In this document: positions 35,437 through 45,048 of the stretch, piece by piece
Layout of the letters: every line of letters starts with the position of its first letter
Position numbering within the stretch: position 1 is the stretch's first letter
From: Bryobacterales bacterium
GTDB lineage: Bacteria > Acidobacteriota > Terriglobia > Bryobacterales > Bryobacteraceae
Assembly (NCBI GenBank): GCA_003167255.1
Contig: PMTR01000018.1
Span: 1 to 59,937, forward strand
Reading direction: 5' to 3'
Length of the DNA stretch: 59,937 bases
Program-made: the position numbers and the translations under genes
Notes under the pieces: model-generated
Told to the model about the DNA's origin: nothing
The model's database searches: none
Seen by the model: the letters and a program-made list of their open reading frames with translations, nothing else

Positions 35437-36375
35437 ATGCTCACGCCCACCGAAAAAATATGGCATAACGGCCGGTTCATCCGCTGGCAGGATGCCACCG
35501 TCCACGTCCTCTCGCACGTGGTGAGTTACGGCAGTTCGGTATTCGAAGGAATCCGCTGCTACTCCACGGCGGTCGGGCCGGCCATTTTCCGCCTTCCGGA
35601 ACACGTCCGCCGCATGCTCGATTCGGCCAAGATCTATCGCATGGAAATCCCCTACACCGCGGAGCAATTGGGTGATGCCATGCTCGAAGTGGTTCGCGCC
35701 AACAAGATGGAAGCCTGTTACGTGAAGCCTATCGCCATGCGCGGATACGGCGACGTGGGCGTGAACGGCATGAATAACCCCATCGACGTCTACATCGCAT
35801 GCTGGGAATGGGGCAAGTACCTGGGCGAAGAAGCGCTGGCGCAGGGCGTGGATGTGTGCGTTTCCAGTTGGAACCGCATGGCGCCCAACACGCTCCCGGC
35901 CATGGCCAAAGCCGGCGCCAATTACATGAATTCGCAACTCATCAAGATGGAAGCCGTGGCCAACGGCTTCGTGGAAGGCATCGCTCTCGATACCGCCGGC
36001 TACGTCAGCGAAGGCTCGGGCGAGAACATCTTCCTGGTGCGCGACGGCAAGATCCACACCCCGCCGCTGGGAGCCTCGGTGTTGCCGGGCATTACTCGCG
36101 ACACCATCCTGACGATCGCGCGCGACAACGGCATCCCCGTGATCGAAACTCTGGTGCCTCGCGAGATGCTGTACATCGCCGATGAAGTCTTCTTCTCCGG
36201 CACGGCCGCCGAGATCACGCCCATCCGCTCCATCGACCACATCGTCATCGGCAAGGGCCGCCGCGGCCCCATCACCGAGCAGTTGCAGAACGAATACTTC
36301 GGCGTGATCAACGGCACGCGCCCCGACCGTTACGGCTGGCTGAGCCCGGTGCATGCGACGGCGGCGGTGAAGTAG
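35437..36375 (+). CDS. ilvE: Branched-chain amino acid aminotransferase
   Basis: A 312-aa PLP-fold IV aminotransferase making or degrading Leu, Ile and Val. The PLP lysine is Lys158 in [13 protein letters not shown]. The glycine-rich phosphate motif is [13 protein letters not shown], and [13 protein letters not shown] and [16 protein letters not shown] are typical of IlvE. The N-terminus has [10 protein letters not shown]. Length is normal. It follows the flippase-like gene closely but the two are functionally unrelated. Confidence 0.94.
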   Translation: MLTPTEKIWHNGRFIRWQDATVHVLSHVVSYGSSVFEGIRCYSTAVGPAIFRLPEHVRRMLDSAKIYRMEIPYTAEQLGDAMLEVVRANKMEACYVKPIAMRGYGDVGVNGMNNPIDVYIACWEWGKYLGEEALAQGVDVCVSSWNRMAPNTLPAMAKAGANYMNSQLIKMEAVANGFVEGIALDTAGYVSEGSGENIFLVRDGKIHTPPLGASVLPGITRDTILTIARDNGIPVIETLVPREMLYIADEVFFSGTAAEITPIRSIDHIVIGKGRRGPITEQLQNEYFGVINGTRPDRYGWLSPVHATAAVK

Positions 36376-36453
36376 CGGGGGCTGCTACTACCTTGCGGGC
36401 TGGAGTTTCTCATTTCAGAAAAGAATTCCAGGGTTGAAGGTACAGCTTGATTT

Positions 36454-36558
36454 GTAGCGCCGGCGGTCTTGCCGCCGGCTCTCAGCTTGCGGCATTTCCC
36501 AAAATATGTCGACGGTTAAGGGCGTACAAGACACCGGCGGCAAGACCGCCGGCGCTAC
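36454..36558. repeat. Perfect 25-bp inverted repeat with 55-nt loop
   Basis: The arms are 36454-36478 (starting GTAGCGCCGGCGG) and 36534-36558 (ending CGCCGGCGCTAC), exact reverse complements. It fills most of the 213-bp space between the convergent ilvE and nucleotidyltransferase genes. A nearly identical right arm with flanks stands alone at 51401-51440, so this is a dispersed element that may also terminate transcription. Confidence 0.7.
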
Positions 36559-36588
36559 CAGTTGGTCTTATCAGAGCGCCGCTGGCGG

Positions 36589-36912
36589 TCACGGCGCATA
36601 GAGGGTTTGAGCCTCGGCAAGGACCTCCGCGCGCACCAGGGGCTTCAGCGCAGGCTTCACTGCCAGATCGACAGGGCGGCCGACCATTTGCGAGAGCTCT
36701 CGCATCAGAGCCGACAACTCCAGCAAGCCGATTCGCGCATCCGGCATGAAGTCCACAAGCAGATCTACATCGCTATCGGACCGCATTTCGCCGCGGGCTG
36801 CCGAACCGAATAAAGCCAGCTCCCTTACGTGGTAGCGGCGGCAAATCGCGGCGATTTCAGACTCGGGCAATACGACACCTGGCGCAAGCGTCATGGGACG
36901 TCTCAAGAACAT
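36589..36912 (-). CDS. MNT-type nucleotidyltransferase, orphan
   Basis: A 107-aa minimal nucleotidyltransferase. The catalytic pattern is FGSAARGEMRSDSDVDLLVD, with two Asp separated by one residue. In many genomes MNT proteins are antitoxins that AMPylate HEPN toxins; no HEPN gene is next to this one, so it is an orphan or acts on a distant partner. The start is ATG 36912; ATG 36894 is also possible. It follows topA by about 33 bp on the same strand. Confidence 0.85.
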   Translation of the reverse strand: MFLRRPMTLAPGVVLPESEIAAICRRYHVRELALFGSAARGEMRSDSDVDLLVDFMPDARIGLLELSALMRELSQMVGRPVDLAVKPALKPLVRAEVLAEAQTLYAP

Positions 36913-36945
36913 TATCCTACGGACGCGGCTTTGCGGGCTGGCGCC

Positions 36946-39378
36946 TTACGCTACCGCCTCGGGCTGCCCCACCGGCGCCGGCTGCTTATGCTTGCACTCG
37001 GCGCTGGGGCACTGCCACACCGGGCCGGCCTTCAGCCACTTCTCCACCATGTACGGGCTGCCGCATTCCGGGCACTTCTCCGGCACCGGCTTGCCCCACG
37101 CCACGAATTTGCAGTCGGGGTACCGGTTGCAACCGTAGAACGTCTTGCCCTTCTTCGAACGGCGCTCGATGATCTCGCCTTCGCTGCAATCCGGGCACTT
37201 CACCCCGATGGTCTTTTGCTTGACGTATTTGCACGTCGGATAATTGCTGCACGCGGTGAATTCGCCGAAGCGCCCGTTCTTCAACACCAGGTGGTTGCCG
37301 CACTGCGGGCACTTCTCTTCCAGCGCCACATCGGGCTTCTTCTGCTCGCCGCCAATCTGCTTGGTGGTCTTGCAATCGGGATAACCTGAACAGGCCAGGA
37401 AGGTTCCGAAACGGCCCTTCTTCAGCACCATCGGACGGCCGCAGTTCTCGCAGTACTCCTCTTCGCCCTGCTCGGAGAGATCGACCTTATCGACATCCGG
37501 CAGGTCCACCGTCAGCTCCCGCGTATAGGTGCAATCCGGGTACCCGGTGCAGGCAATGAAGCTGCCGTGCTTGCCCCACTTGATCACCAGCGGCTTGCCG
37601 CACTTTTCGCAGATCAAGTCGGTGGGCTTTTCCATCCGCTTGATGTTCGTCATGTGCTCTTCGGCGTGCTTCAAATCTTTGTCGAAGCGCTCGTAGAACT
37701 CGCCCATGGCCGTGCGCCAGTCGAGCTTTCCCTCCTCGATTTCGTCGAGTTCTTCTTCCATCCGCGCCGTATAGCTGACATCGAAGATGTCGTCGAAGCT
37801 TTCGAGCAGCAGGTCGGTCACCACCATCCCCAGCTCGGTGGGGATGAAGCGGCCGCCTTCTTTCTTGACGTATTCCCGTTCCTGAATGGTGGAGAGGATC
37901 GACGCATACGTAGACGGCCGGCCCACGCCGTCCGCTTCCAGGCGCTTCACCAGCGTGGCTTCGTTGTAGCGTGGCGGCGGTTCGGTGAAGTGCTGCTCCG
38001 GCTTGATCGCCTTGAACCGCAGGGTTTCGCCTTCGGTCACCAGCGGCAGCCGGTGCTTCATCTCTTCGTCCTCCTCGTCCGTCTGATCCTTGCCCTCCTG
38101 GTAGACCTTGAGGTAACCGTCGAACTTGAGAACCGAGCCGGTGGCGCGGAAAATATAAGCCGCGGCGTCTTTGCCCTGGGCCGAAACGTCGATGGTGGTC
38201 TGATCGTAGAGCGCCGGCATCATCTGGCTGGCTACGAAGCGGTTCCAGATGAGGCGGTACAACTTCATCTCGTCTTCGGCCAGGTGCTTCTCCACCACCT
38301 CCGGAGAAAAAGCCATCTCGGTGGGCCGGATGGCCTCGTGCGCGTCCTGCGCGTCCTTCTTCGATTTGTAAATGTTGGGCGCGTCTGGCACGAACGGCTT
38401 GCCGTAGCGCTCGTTGATGTAGTGGCGCACGTCGCTCACCGCGTCTTCCGAAACGCGCGTGGAATCCGTACGCATGTAGGTGATCAGGCCGACCGCGCCT
38501 TCCTTGCCGATCTCGATACCTTCATACAGCCGCTGCGCCAGCATCATGGTTCGCTTCACGCTGAAGCGCAGCTTGCGCGACGCTTCCTGTTGCAGCGTCG
38601 AAGTGATGAACGGCGCAACCGGGTTGCGCTTCTTTTCGCGCGTCCCCACCGACTTCACCACGTAATCGGCGCCATCCAGATTCGCGACAATCTGGTCGGC
38701 GGTCTCCTGTGCGCCCACTTCCGGCGTCTCGTCGTTCTTCCGGATGAGGCGCGCGGTCAGCACCGGCGGCTTCTTGGCCGCCAGATCCACGTCGATGGTC
38801 CAGTATTCTTTCTTTTGGAACGCGCGGATTTCGCGCTCGCGCTCCACCACCACGCGCAGCGCCACGGTTTGCACGCGGCCGGCCGAAAGCCCGCGCCGCA
38901 CTTTGTCCCACAGCAGCGGAGAAATCTTGTAGCCCACTAGGCGGTCCAGCACGCGGCGCGCCTGCTGCGCTTCCACCAGGTTCACGTTGACCTGCAACGG
39001 TTTCTCGAAGGCTTTCTGAACGGCCTTCTTGGTGATTTCGTTAAACATCACCCGGAAGATCTTGGGGCCGCCCTTCTTGTCGCCGAGCTCCTCCTGCAGG
39101 TGGTAGCAGATGGCTTCTCCCTCGCGATCCGGATCGGCCGCGAGGTACACTTCTTCCACGTTCCTGGCGGCTGCCTTCAGCTCGCCGATGAGCTTTTTCT
39201 TTCCTTCGATGATCTCGTAGCGCGGCGTGAACCCATGTTCGATATCCACCGCCAGATCGCGCTTGGGAAGATCCTTGATATGACCGAGCGAAGCTTTAAC
39301 AATAAACTGCTTGCCCAGGTATTTGTTGATGGTCTTCGCCTTTGCAGGCGACTCCACGATTACCAGAGCTTTTGCCAT
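36946..39378 (-). CDS. topA: DNA topoisomerase I
   Basis: An 810-aa type IA topoisomerase that relaxes negative supercoils. It begins with the TOPRIM domain (KALVIVESPAKAKTINKYLG), has the catalytic Tyr in ITYMRTDSTRVS, and ends with five Cys4 zinc-ribbon modules from about residue 585, for example CEKCGKPL and CENCGRPM. The final one (CPECGSPY) is the most diverged. dprA precedes it by 67 bp on the same strand, the widespread dprA-topA order. Confidence 0.96.
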   Translation of the reverse strand: MAKALVIVESPAKAKTINKYLGKQFIVKASLGHIKDLPKRDLAVDIEHGFTPRYEIIEGKKKLIGELKAAARNVEEVYLAADPDREGEAICYHLQEELGDKKGGPKIFRVMFNEITKKAVQKAFEKPLQVNVNLVEAQQARRVLDRLVGYKISPLLWDKVRRGLSAGRVQTVALRVVVEREREIRAFQKKEYWTIDVDLAAKKPPVLTARLIRKNDETPEVGAQETADQIVANLDGADYVVKSVGTREKKRNPVAPFITSTLQQEASRKLRFSVKRTMMLAQRLYEGIEIGKEGAVGLITYMRTDSTRVSEDAVSDVRHYINERYGKPFVPDAPNIYKSKKDAQDAHEAIRPTEMAFSPEVVEKHLAEDEMKLYRLIWNRFVASQMMPALYDQTTIDVSAQGKDAAAYIFRATGSVLKFDGYLKVYQEGKDQTDEEDEEMKHRLPLVTEGETLRFKAIKPEQHFTEPPPRYNEATLVKRLEADGVGRPSTYASILSTIQEREYVKKEGGRFIPTELGMVVTDLLLESFDDIFDVSYTARMEEELDEIEEGKLDWRTAMGEFYERFDKDLKHAEEHMTNIKRMEKPTDLICEKCGKPLVIKWGKHGSFIACTGYPDCTYTRELTVDLPDVDKVDLSEQGEEEYCENCGRPMVLKKGRFGTFLACSGYPDCKTTKQIGGEQKKPDVALEEKCPQCGNHLVLKNGRFGEFTACSNYPTCKYVKQKTIGVKCPDCSEGEIIERRSKKGKTFYGCNRYPDCKFVAWGKPVPEKCPECGSPYMVEKWLKAGPVWQCPSAECKHKQPAPVGQPEAVA

Positions 39379-39445
39379 ATTTGACTTTCGGAATGCGGCT
39401 CCCTATGCCGCGAACTGTAAATGATTGCCGATTACCCTGTAGACG

Positions 39446-40621
39446 TTACCACACTTTAACAAAGTTCTTGCCCGGCATCTGTTTCACCAGGCCCAGCATT
39501 TCCAGCTCAAAAAGCGTGGCGATGAGCTCGGAAGTCGACGTATCTTCCACTTTTTCAAGCAGATCGTCGAGATGTACGGAAGCGTCCACTGGAAGGCATT
39601 CAAGAATCCGCCGGGCAGTACTGCTCAACTCCGGCCCTGCCCCTGCTAATAAGGATGCCTGCCCCGGCTCCCCCGTTGCGCCTTGTTCACCGAGGATGCG
39701 TTGCCGCCCTCTATCAATTAGATGCCGGCGGGATTCAACCGGCAGCTCCGCCACCACGTCGTTCCAGTCCTGCACTAGGCGCGCGCCCTGCTTAATCAAT
39801 AGGTTAGGAGCCCAACTCAGCCTGCTCGTGATGTTGCCGGGCACCGCGAAAACCTCGCGCCCCTGCTCCATGGCCAGGCGCGCCGTAATGGCCGAACCGC
39901 TGTACTGCGCCCCTTCTACCACCAGAACTCCCACGCTCATTCCGGCGATAATGCGGTTGCGAATCGGGAAATTCTGCGGAAAAGCCACAGTCCCCATGGG
40001 AAATTCGGAAATAATCAGCCCCTTCACCGCCAGATCCGTCGCCAGCTTGCGATTCTCCGAGGGGTAGACGACATCCGCGCCGCAACCCAGCACCGCCACG
40101 GTATCGCCGCCCATGGCCAGCGCACCCTTGTGCGCCGCCGAATCGATCCCGCGTGCCATGCCGCTCACGATGGTGAGTCCGGCGTGGGCCAGGTCGCTCG
40201 AAAGCCGCTCCGCCACCGCCAGGCCGTATGGCGTGGGACGCCGCGTGCCCACCACCGCCAGCGAAATCGCCTGCAACAGCTCCACCCGGCCGCGCGCGAA
40301 CAGCACGATGGGCGGGTCAAAGATCTCGCGCAGCCGCTGCGGATACCGAGGATCGCTCAAAGTGACGGCCACCGCACCCGTTTCGGCCATCTTTTCCTGC
40401 TGCGCCACCCCATCTTCGAAAGTGGTGCCGCTGGCGATGGACTGCGCCACCGACCCGCTGACGCCGGCCCCTTCCAACTCCGTGCGCGACGCGCGGAAGA
40501 TGGCCTGCGGAGTGCGGAAGCGCTCCAGCAGTTTCCCGGATGTTCTCGTGCCAAGACCCGGCACCAATCTCAAAGCCAGCCAGTAGAGTTCCTCTTCCCG
40601 GCTGAGAACAGGTGATTGCAT
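39446..40621 (-). CDS. dprA: DNA-processing protein DprA
   Basis: A 391-aa DprA/Smf protein. The N-terminal SAM-like helices (LRLVPGLGTRTSGKLLERF) precede the Rossmann domain with AVVGTRRPTPYGLAVAE and TIVSGMARGIDSAAHKGAL, then a C-terminal winged-helix (about 330-390). DprA loads RecA on incoming single-stranded DNA during natural transformation. It is upstream of topA, probably in one transcript. Confidence 0.94.
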   Translation of the reverse strand: MQSPVLSREEELYWLALRLVPGLGTRTSGKLLERFRTPQAIFRASRTELEGAGVSGSVAQSIASGTTFEDGVAQQEKMAETGAVAVTLSDPRYPQRLREIFDPPIVLFARGRVELLQAISLAVVGTRRPTPYGLAVAERLSSDLAHAGLTIVSGMARGIDSAAHKGALAMGGDTVAVLGCGADVVYPSENRKLATDLAVKGLIISEFPMGTVAFPQNFPIRNRIIAGMSVGVLVVEGAQYSGSAITARLAMEQGREVFAVPGNITSRLSWAPNLLIKQGARLVQDWNDVVAELPVESRRHLIDRGRQRILGEQGATGEPGQASLLAGAGPELSSTARRILECLPVDASVHLDDLLEKVEDTSTSELIATLFELEMLGLVKQMPGKNFVKVW

Positions 40622-40798
40622 GAGGAGGATAAGCTGACACCACGCTAGCAGCAGGCGGCGGGAAGAAGCAAGTGGGCGTTAACGGCAAAACATCGTTAGC
40701 CATTCGGCTCGTACCGCTTCGCTGGGACACCTTGACTCGGGGGGACGCGAATCGGTTCCCAAAGTGCCCGTCTGGTGGGGATCCCGGACGGAAGGCTA

Positions 40799-42991
40799 AT
40801 GAGGTCAATCACTCTCGGATGCGTCATCGCGGCGGAAAGCCGCATCAGCGCGGCAATTCGACGCATCGTGGTCACCATCGGGCTAACTGGCGGGATAGCC
40901 GCGCAATCCAATCCCGCAGCCATCAACACGATCAGCCTCCCGACCTATGGGCAGGCTGTGTTCGATGCGGCGGGGAACGGCTACTACCTCAACGGACCGG
41001 TAACCGCGGGCGCGGCGCAGACGCAGTCTGGGGGCGGCGTCTGCTTCGCCGGAGTCCACCCCATCCAGGAAGCATGCCCGGACGCCGCAGTGGTAAAGTT
41101 CGATGCTTCGGGCAATGAGGTCTTCGGCACGCTACTGGGAGGTCCGACAACAGATAACGGCACAGCTCTGGCGGTGGATGCGGCAGGGAACGTCTTTCTT
41201 ACGGGAACCACCGGCGGGCAGTTCCCGACGACTGCTGGCGCGGCGATTCCAACCAGTACAACGTCCCATGTTTTCGCCGCCCGAATTAGCTCGGACGGCA
41301 GTAAATTCCTCTACTCGACCTACCTGCCCGACACCGCGGCCGCCTCCGCATCGATCGCCGTAGACTCTCATGACAACGCTTATATCGCCGGCACGTCCGT
41401 GACCGGCCATGCCTATGTGATCAAGGTGAGCGCTGACGGGTCGGCCATTCTCTACAATGTCGCGCTGGCCGGAAGCGGTGCGGATGCCGCCACGGCCATT
41501 ACCATCGATAGCGGCGGCAACGCGATCATAGTGGGGCGGACTACCTCGCCCGATTTTCCGGTGACCAGTGGCGCGCTGCAGCCCAAGCTTACAGGAACGC
41601 AGAATATCTTCCTCGCCAGGCTGGACCCTTCGGGCAAGCCTCTGCTAAGCACGTATCTGGGCGGGAGCGGGGCCGACGCGCCCACGGCAGTCGCGGTGGA
41701 TGGCGCCCGCAACATCGACATTGCGGGACAGACGACTTCGCTCGATTTTCCGACCACTGCGGGAGCATTCCAGCCGGCGGCGCTGGTGCCGGCTTGGAAT
41801 AACTCGTCGCCGGGCGGATTCGTGGCGCAAGTTTCCCCGGATGGCAGCGCGTTGAATTGGGCGAGTTATGTGATGAGCAATGACACCACTCGGCTGCGGG
41901 TCAACGAGCAGGTGGGCGTATCGCAAATGGCGGTGACAGAGGCCGGCGACATTTACCTGGGTGGCATCAGCGGCGTGGGATTTCCGACCACGCCATCGGC
42001 GCCGCAAATCTGCCTTCTCAGTCCGGCGTCTATCAACGGGTTCGTGGCCCATGTGAGCGCCCAGGGAGCATTGCTGGACGCCACTTACCTCAGCCCCGGA
42101 ATCGGTACGGACCAAGTGATTAGCGGCAGCTCGCCCGTGGGGGAGGTTTTCGGGCTGCAGCCCATGCCGGGCAATTCGTTGATGGTGGCATGGCACGCCG
42201 CTGGCGATGATGCTGTTTCCACCATGCAGTTCGGGAGCGGCGGCTGGACGGCGCCGGCGTGCCTTTCCACCAGTGCGCTCAACGCCGCAACGCAGGATGC
42301 GGGCGCGGGCATCGCTCCCGGCGAGTTGGTGACGCTGGCGGGTTTTGAAATCGGACCCGACACCGGCGTCGCGTACCAGCCGAACGCGCAGGGTCAGGTT
42401 CCTGAGGAACTGGCCGGCGTACAGGTATCGATCAATAACGAGTCCGTGCCGGTGCTATATGTGCAATCGCGGCAGATCAATGTGGTGGCTCCGACCGATC
42501 TGACGGTGGGCGGTTCCACCAGTATCGAGGTGACATACAAAGGACAACAGTTTGGACCGTTCCTCACGGCGGTCACTTACGCGACCCCGGGCATTTTCCG
42601 GCTGCGGGTGGGGCAAACAGCGGAGGCGGTGGCGATGAATCAGGACTTGACGCTGAACGGTCCTTCGAACCCTGCGCCGCGCGGGTCCGTGGTGGCTGTA
42701 TGGACTACCGGGTATGCGAACACCGCACCGTCGTGCGTATCGGGAGGGCTCAACGATCCGCGGGCGGAACCACTGAGTCCCGGCATCAACGCCATGATCT
42801 ACGACGGCAGTGAGGTTTATCCGGTGGCATACGCGGGCAGTTCGCCGACCCTGATCTGCGGTATCGTGCAAGTTAATTTTCAAATTCCGGCCACCGCCGC
42901 TCCGGGCCCTTACTGGATTCTGCCGTGGGTTGAGATGGGCACGGGAATCGGAAGCGAGACGCCGGTCGGCTCCACAGTTTTCATTCGGTAG
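40799..42991 (+). CDS. Secreted SBBP-repeat beta-propeller with Solibacter-type C-terminal domain
   Basis: A 730-aa exported protein. After a signal peptide (RRIVVTIGLTGGIAAQ) there are repeats of the SBBP type, each with a D-A-x-G-N pattern such as VDAAGNVFLTGTT and IDSGGNAIIVGRT, probably a beta-propeller. The C-terminal 230 residues have the Solibacter domain (TIGR03437-like): APGELVTLAGFEIGPD, VQVSINNESVPVLYVQSRQI and IVQVNFQIP. The function is unknown; the domain is common on the surface proteins of this lineage. GTG 40775 would give a longer start, but ATG 40799 fits the signal peptide. Confidence 0.85.
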   Translation: MRSITLGCVIAAESRISAAIRRIVVTIGLTGGIAAQSNPAAINTISLPTYGQAVFDAAGNGYYLNGPVTAGAAQTQSGGGVCFAGVHPIQEACPDAAVVKFDASGNEVFGTLLGGPTTDNGTALAVDAAGNVFLTGTTGGQFPTTAGAAIPTSTTSHVFAARISSDGSKFLYSTYLPDTAAASASIAVDSHDNAYIAGTSVTGHAYVIKVSADGSAILYNVALAGSGADAATAITIDSGGNAIIVGRTTSPDFPVTSGALQPKLTGTQNIFLARLDPSGKPLLSTYLGGSGADAPTAVAVDGARNIDIAGQTTSLDFPTTAGAFQPAALVPAWNNSSPGGFVAQVSPDGSALNWASYVMSNDTTRLRVNEQVGVSQMAVTEAGDIYLGGISGVGFPTTPSAPQICLLSPASINGFVAHVSAQGALLDATYLSPGIGTDQVISGSSPVGEVFGLQPMPGNSLMVAWHAAGDDAVSTMQFGSGGWTAPACLSTSALNAATQDAGAGIAPGELVTLAGFEIGPDTGVAYQPNAQGQVPEELAGVQVSINNESVPVLYVQSRQINVVAPTDLTVGGSTSIEVTYKGQQFGPFLTAVTYATPGIFRLRVGQTAEAVAMNQDLTLNGPSNPAPRGSVVAVWTTGYANTAPSCVSGGLNDPRAEPLSPGINAMIYDGSEVYPVAYAGSSPTLICGIVQVNFQIPATAAPGPYWILPWVEMGTGIGSETPVGSTVFIR

Positions 42992-43077
42992 TCGGCGAGT
43001 TTGGCTCACGGCAAGCTTGCACCAGTTTGAAGAGGACGCAGCAGAGTCTTGAACAGTATCGCAGTGCGAGAAACACG

Positions 43078-43530
43078 ATGATGAAAGTCGAACAACGCAA
43101 GCGAGGAATTGCGGACACGGGTCCGGTGACGATACAACGCCGTCTGGCCGTCATGCGGCCGGAACCGGAAGGTGGGTATGCTATTCGCGTCTCCCATCGC
43201 GTCGGGCGGAAACGCGGCACGGGACGCATCCTGCCGCGGTACCTGCTGCGGTGCGGATGCTGCGACCAGACGATCGAGATCTACTACGGCGACGAGGAAC
43301 TCGAAATCGGCGGCGTGAACGGGTCGCTCGAAAACTGGCGGGAGATCCTGCTCCCGCTCCTTCAGGTCACACGGCCTCGGAAAATCAATGCCGGTTTGGC
43401 TAAGGCTGACGCAGACATCAAGGCCGGCCGCGTGTCCAAGGCCTTTTCCGATCACAGCGAGTTTATAGCCGCCCTGCACCAGGAAGCCGCTGATTTCTCC
43501 GCCGGGAAAACTAAACGCCCGGCCAATTGA
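43078..43530 (+). CDS. Hypothetical protein with Cys-x-Cys-Cys motif
   Basis: A 150-aa protein that I do not recognise. It has a basic N-terminus (VEQRKRG), a central segment YLLRCGCCDQTIEIYYGDEE with the only obvious Cys cluster, and a helical C-terminus (SEFIAALHQEAADFSAGK). The tandem ATGATG at 43078 is preferred over the upstream TTG. It lies between the propeller gene and a 21-bp inverted repeat. Confidence 0.55.
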   Translation: MMKVEQRKRGIADTGPVTIQRRLAVMRPEPEGGYAIRVSHRVGRKRGTGRILPRYLLRCGCCDQTIEIYYGDEELEIGGVNGSLENWREILLPLLQVTRPRKINAGLAKADADIKAGRVSKAFSDHSEFIAALHQEAADFSAGKTKRPAN

Positions 43531-43562
43531 GGGAATCCTAGCGGAGGAGTAACTCCGATCAG

Positions 43563-43630
43563 AGCCGCGACCGTAAGGGAGCGCCAGGTCTATGCGCGAG
43601 GCGGGCAAGCGCTCCCTTACGGTCGCGGCT
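43563..43630. repeat. Perfect 21-bp inverted repeat between convergent genes
   Basis: AGCCGCGACCGTAAGGGAGC (43563-43582, plus G) pairs exactly with CGCTCCCTTACGGTCGCGG (from 43610). It is the best copy of the family also found at 9191 and 21832/22049. It lies between the hypothetical gene and the convergent cca gene and may end both transcripts. The right flank CCGATTGG is shared with the copy at 9242. Confidence 0.75.
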
Positions 43631-43645
43631 CCGATTGGCTTATTT

Positions 43646-44986
43646 TCAGTCCTGCGGTTTCTCCTTCGGAAACATCTCCCGCACCATCTCCAGCGCCTCC
43701 CCCGGCGTGCGGATGCGGCCTTCCAACTGCGCGTCCTCCACCGCCGCCAGCATTTTGGAAAACAACGGGCCGGGTTGGTAGCCGGCGCCGATCAAGTCCG
43801 CGCCGGTCACCAGGGGATCGGGACGCAAACGCTCTTCCGGAAACTCCTCGAGCTTGCGCTTGGCCAGTTCGTAATTCTCCAGGCGGCCGCTGGCTGAAAG
43901 CGAATCCAGGCGGTGCAGCTCCAGGTGCTCTTCAAAATCCGGCATGCGCAGAAACCGCTTGAGCGTGCTCTCCTTCATGCGATGCACGTCCTTGAAGCGC
44001 ATGTGGTTCGCCACCAGCGCTTCCACCTGCTCCATTTCATCGCGCGAGAAACGCAGGCGCGTCAGTATGCCGTGCGCCAGGCGCACGCCTTCTTCCACGT
44101 GCCCGTCGAAGCGGATGCGCTCGGCCACGCGAAACGTCGGCGGCTTGCCCACGTCGTGCAGCAGCGCTCCCAGGGCCAGCGTCACGGTGGGCTTCTCCAT
44201 CTTCTCCAACAACAGCAGCGTGTGCGTCCAGACGTCGCCTTCGGGATGATACTCCGGCGGCTGCGCCACTCCCTTCATGGCCGCCACTTCCGGCAGGATG
44301 TCGCCCAGCAGGCCGCTTTCCTCCAGCAGTTCGAAGCCGCGCCGCGCGCCGCCTTCGGTCAGGATGCGCACCAGTTCGTCGCGTACACGCTCGGCCGCCA
44401 CGGTCCGGATGAGTGCATGGTTGTTACCGATGGCCGCGAAGGTCGCCGGCTCAATCGTGAACCCCAGGCGAGCGGCAAACCGCACGGCGCGTAGCAGCCG
44501 CAGGTGGTCCTCGCGAAATCGCAGGCCGGGGTCGCCGATGGCGCGCACGACTCGCCGCTCCAGGTCGGCGCGGCCGTCCACGTAGTCCAGCACCTCGCCG
44601 CTGTCCGGGTCCATCAGGAGGCCATTGATGGTGAAGTCGCGCCGCTCGACATCCTGGCGGGGATTGCTTTCGAATCGTACGGCCGAAGGATGCCGCCCGT
44701 CGTCGTAGTCGTGGTCGCTGCGGAACGTGGCCACCTCCACCTGCGCGAACACGTCACGCACCAGCACCACGCCGAAATGCGCGCCCACCCGCCCGGAATT
44801 GGGGAACAGATCCATGATGCGGTCGGGCCGCGCATCCGTCGCGATGTCGAAATCCTGGGGGCGCGTTTTGAGCAGCAGGTCGCGGACGCAGCCGCCCACC
44901 AGGTACGCCTGATGGCCCGCCGCGCGCAGCTTCGCGATCGCCGCGCCGGCCAGCGCTTCCGCGGCAATCGCCCCGTCCATGGCCAT
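43646..44986 (-). CDS. cca: CCA tRNA nucleotidyltransferase with HD domain
   Basis: A 446-aa class II nucleotidyltransferase. The head has YLVGGCVRDLLLKTRPQDFD with the catalytic Asp pair, followed by RRDFTINGLLMDP. An HD phosphohydrolase domain follows (LLHDVGKPPTF). It adds or repairs the CCA end of tRNAs; a poly(A) polymerase role is also possible in this family. The start ATG 44986 has AGGAGG 8 bp upstream. It is divergent from the APC permease. Confidence 0.9.
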   Translation of the reverse strand: MAMDGAIAAEALAGAAIAKLRAAGHQAYLVGGCVRDLLLKTRPQDFDIATDARPDRIMDLFPNSGRVGAHFGVVLVRDVFAQVEVATFRSDHDYDDGRHPSAVRFESNPRQDVERRDFTINGLLMDPDSGEVLDYVDGRADLERRVVRAIGDPGLRFREDHLRLLRAVRFAARLGFTIEPATFAAIGNNHALIRTVAAERVRDELVRILTEGGARRGFELLEESGLLGDILPEVAAMKGVAQPPEYHPEGDVWTHTLLLLEKMEKPTVTLALGALLHDVGKPPTFRVAERIRFDGHVEEGVRLAHGILTRLRFSRDEMEQVEALVANHMRFKDVHRMKESTLKRFLRMPDFEEHLELHRLDSLSASGRLENYELAKRKLEEFPEERLRPDPLVTGADLIGAGYQPGPLFSKMLAAVEDAQLEGRIRTPGEALEMVREMFPKEKPQD

Positions 44987-45048
44987 CTCAAGATCCTCCT
45001 ACCCTATGCTAATATGTGGTTGCCTGACTCCACTGGGGGAATTTCAGT

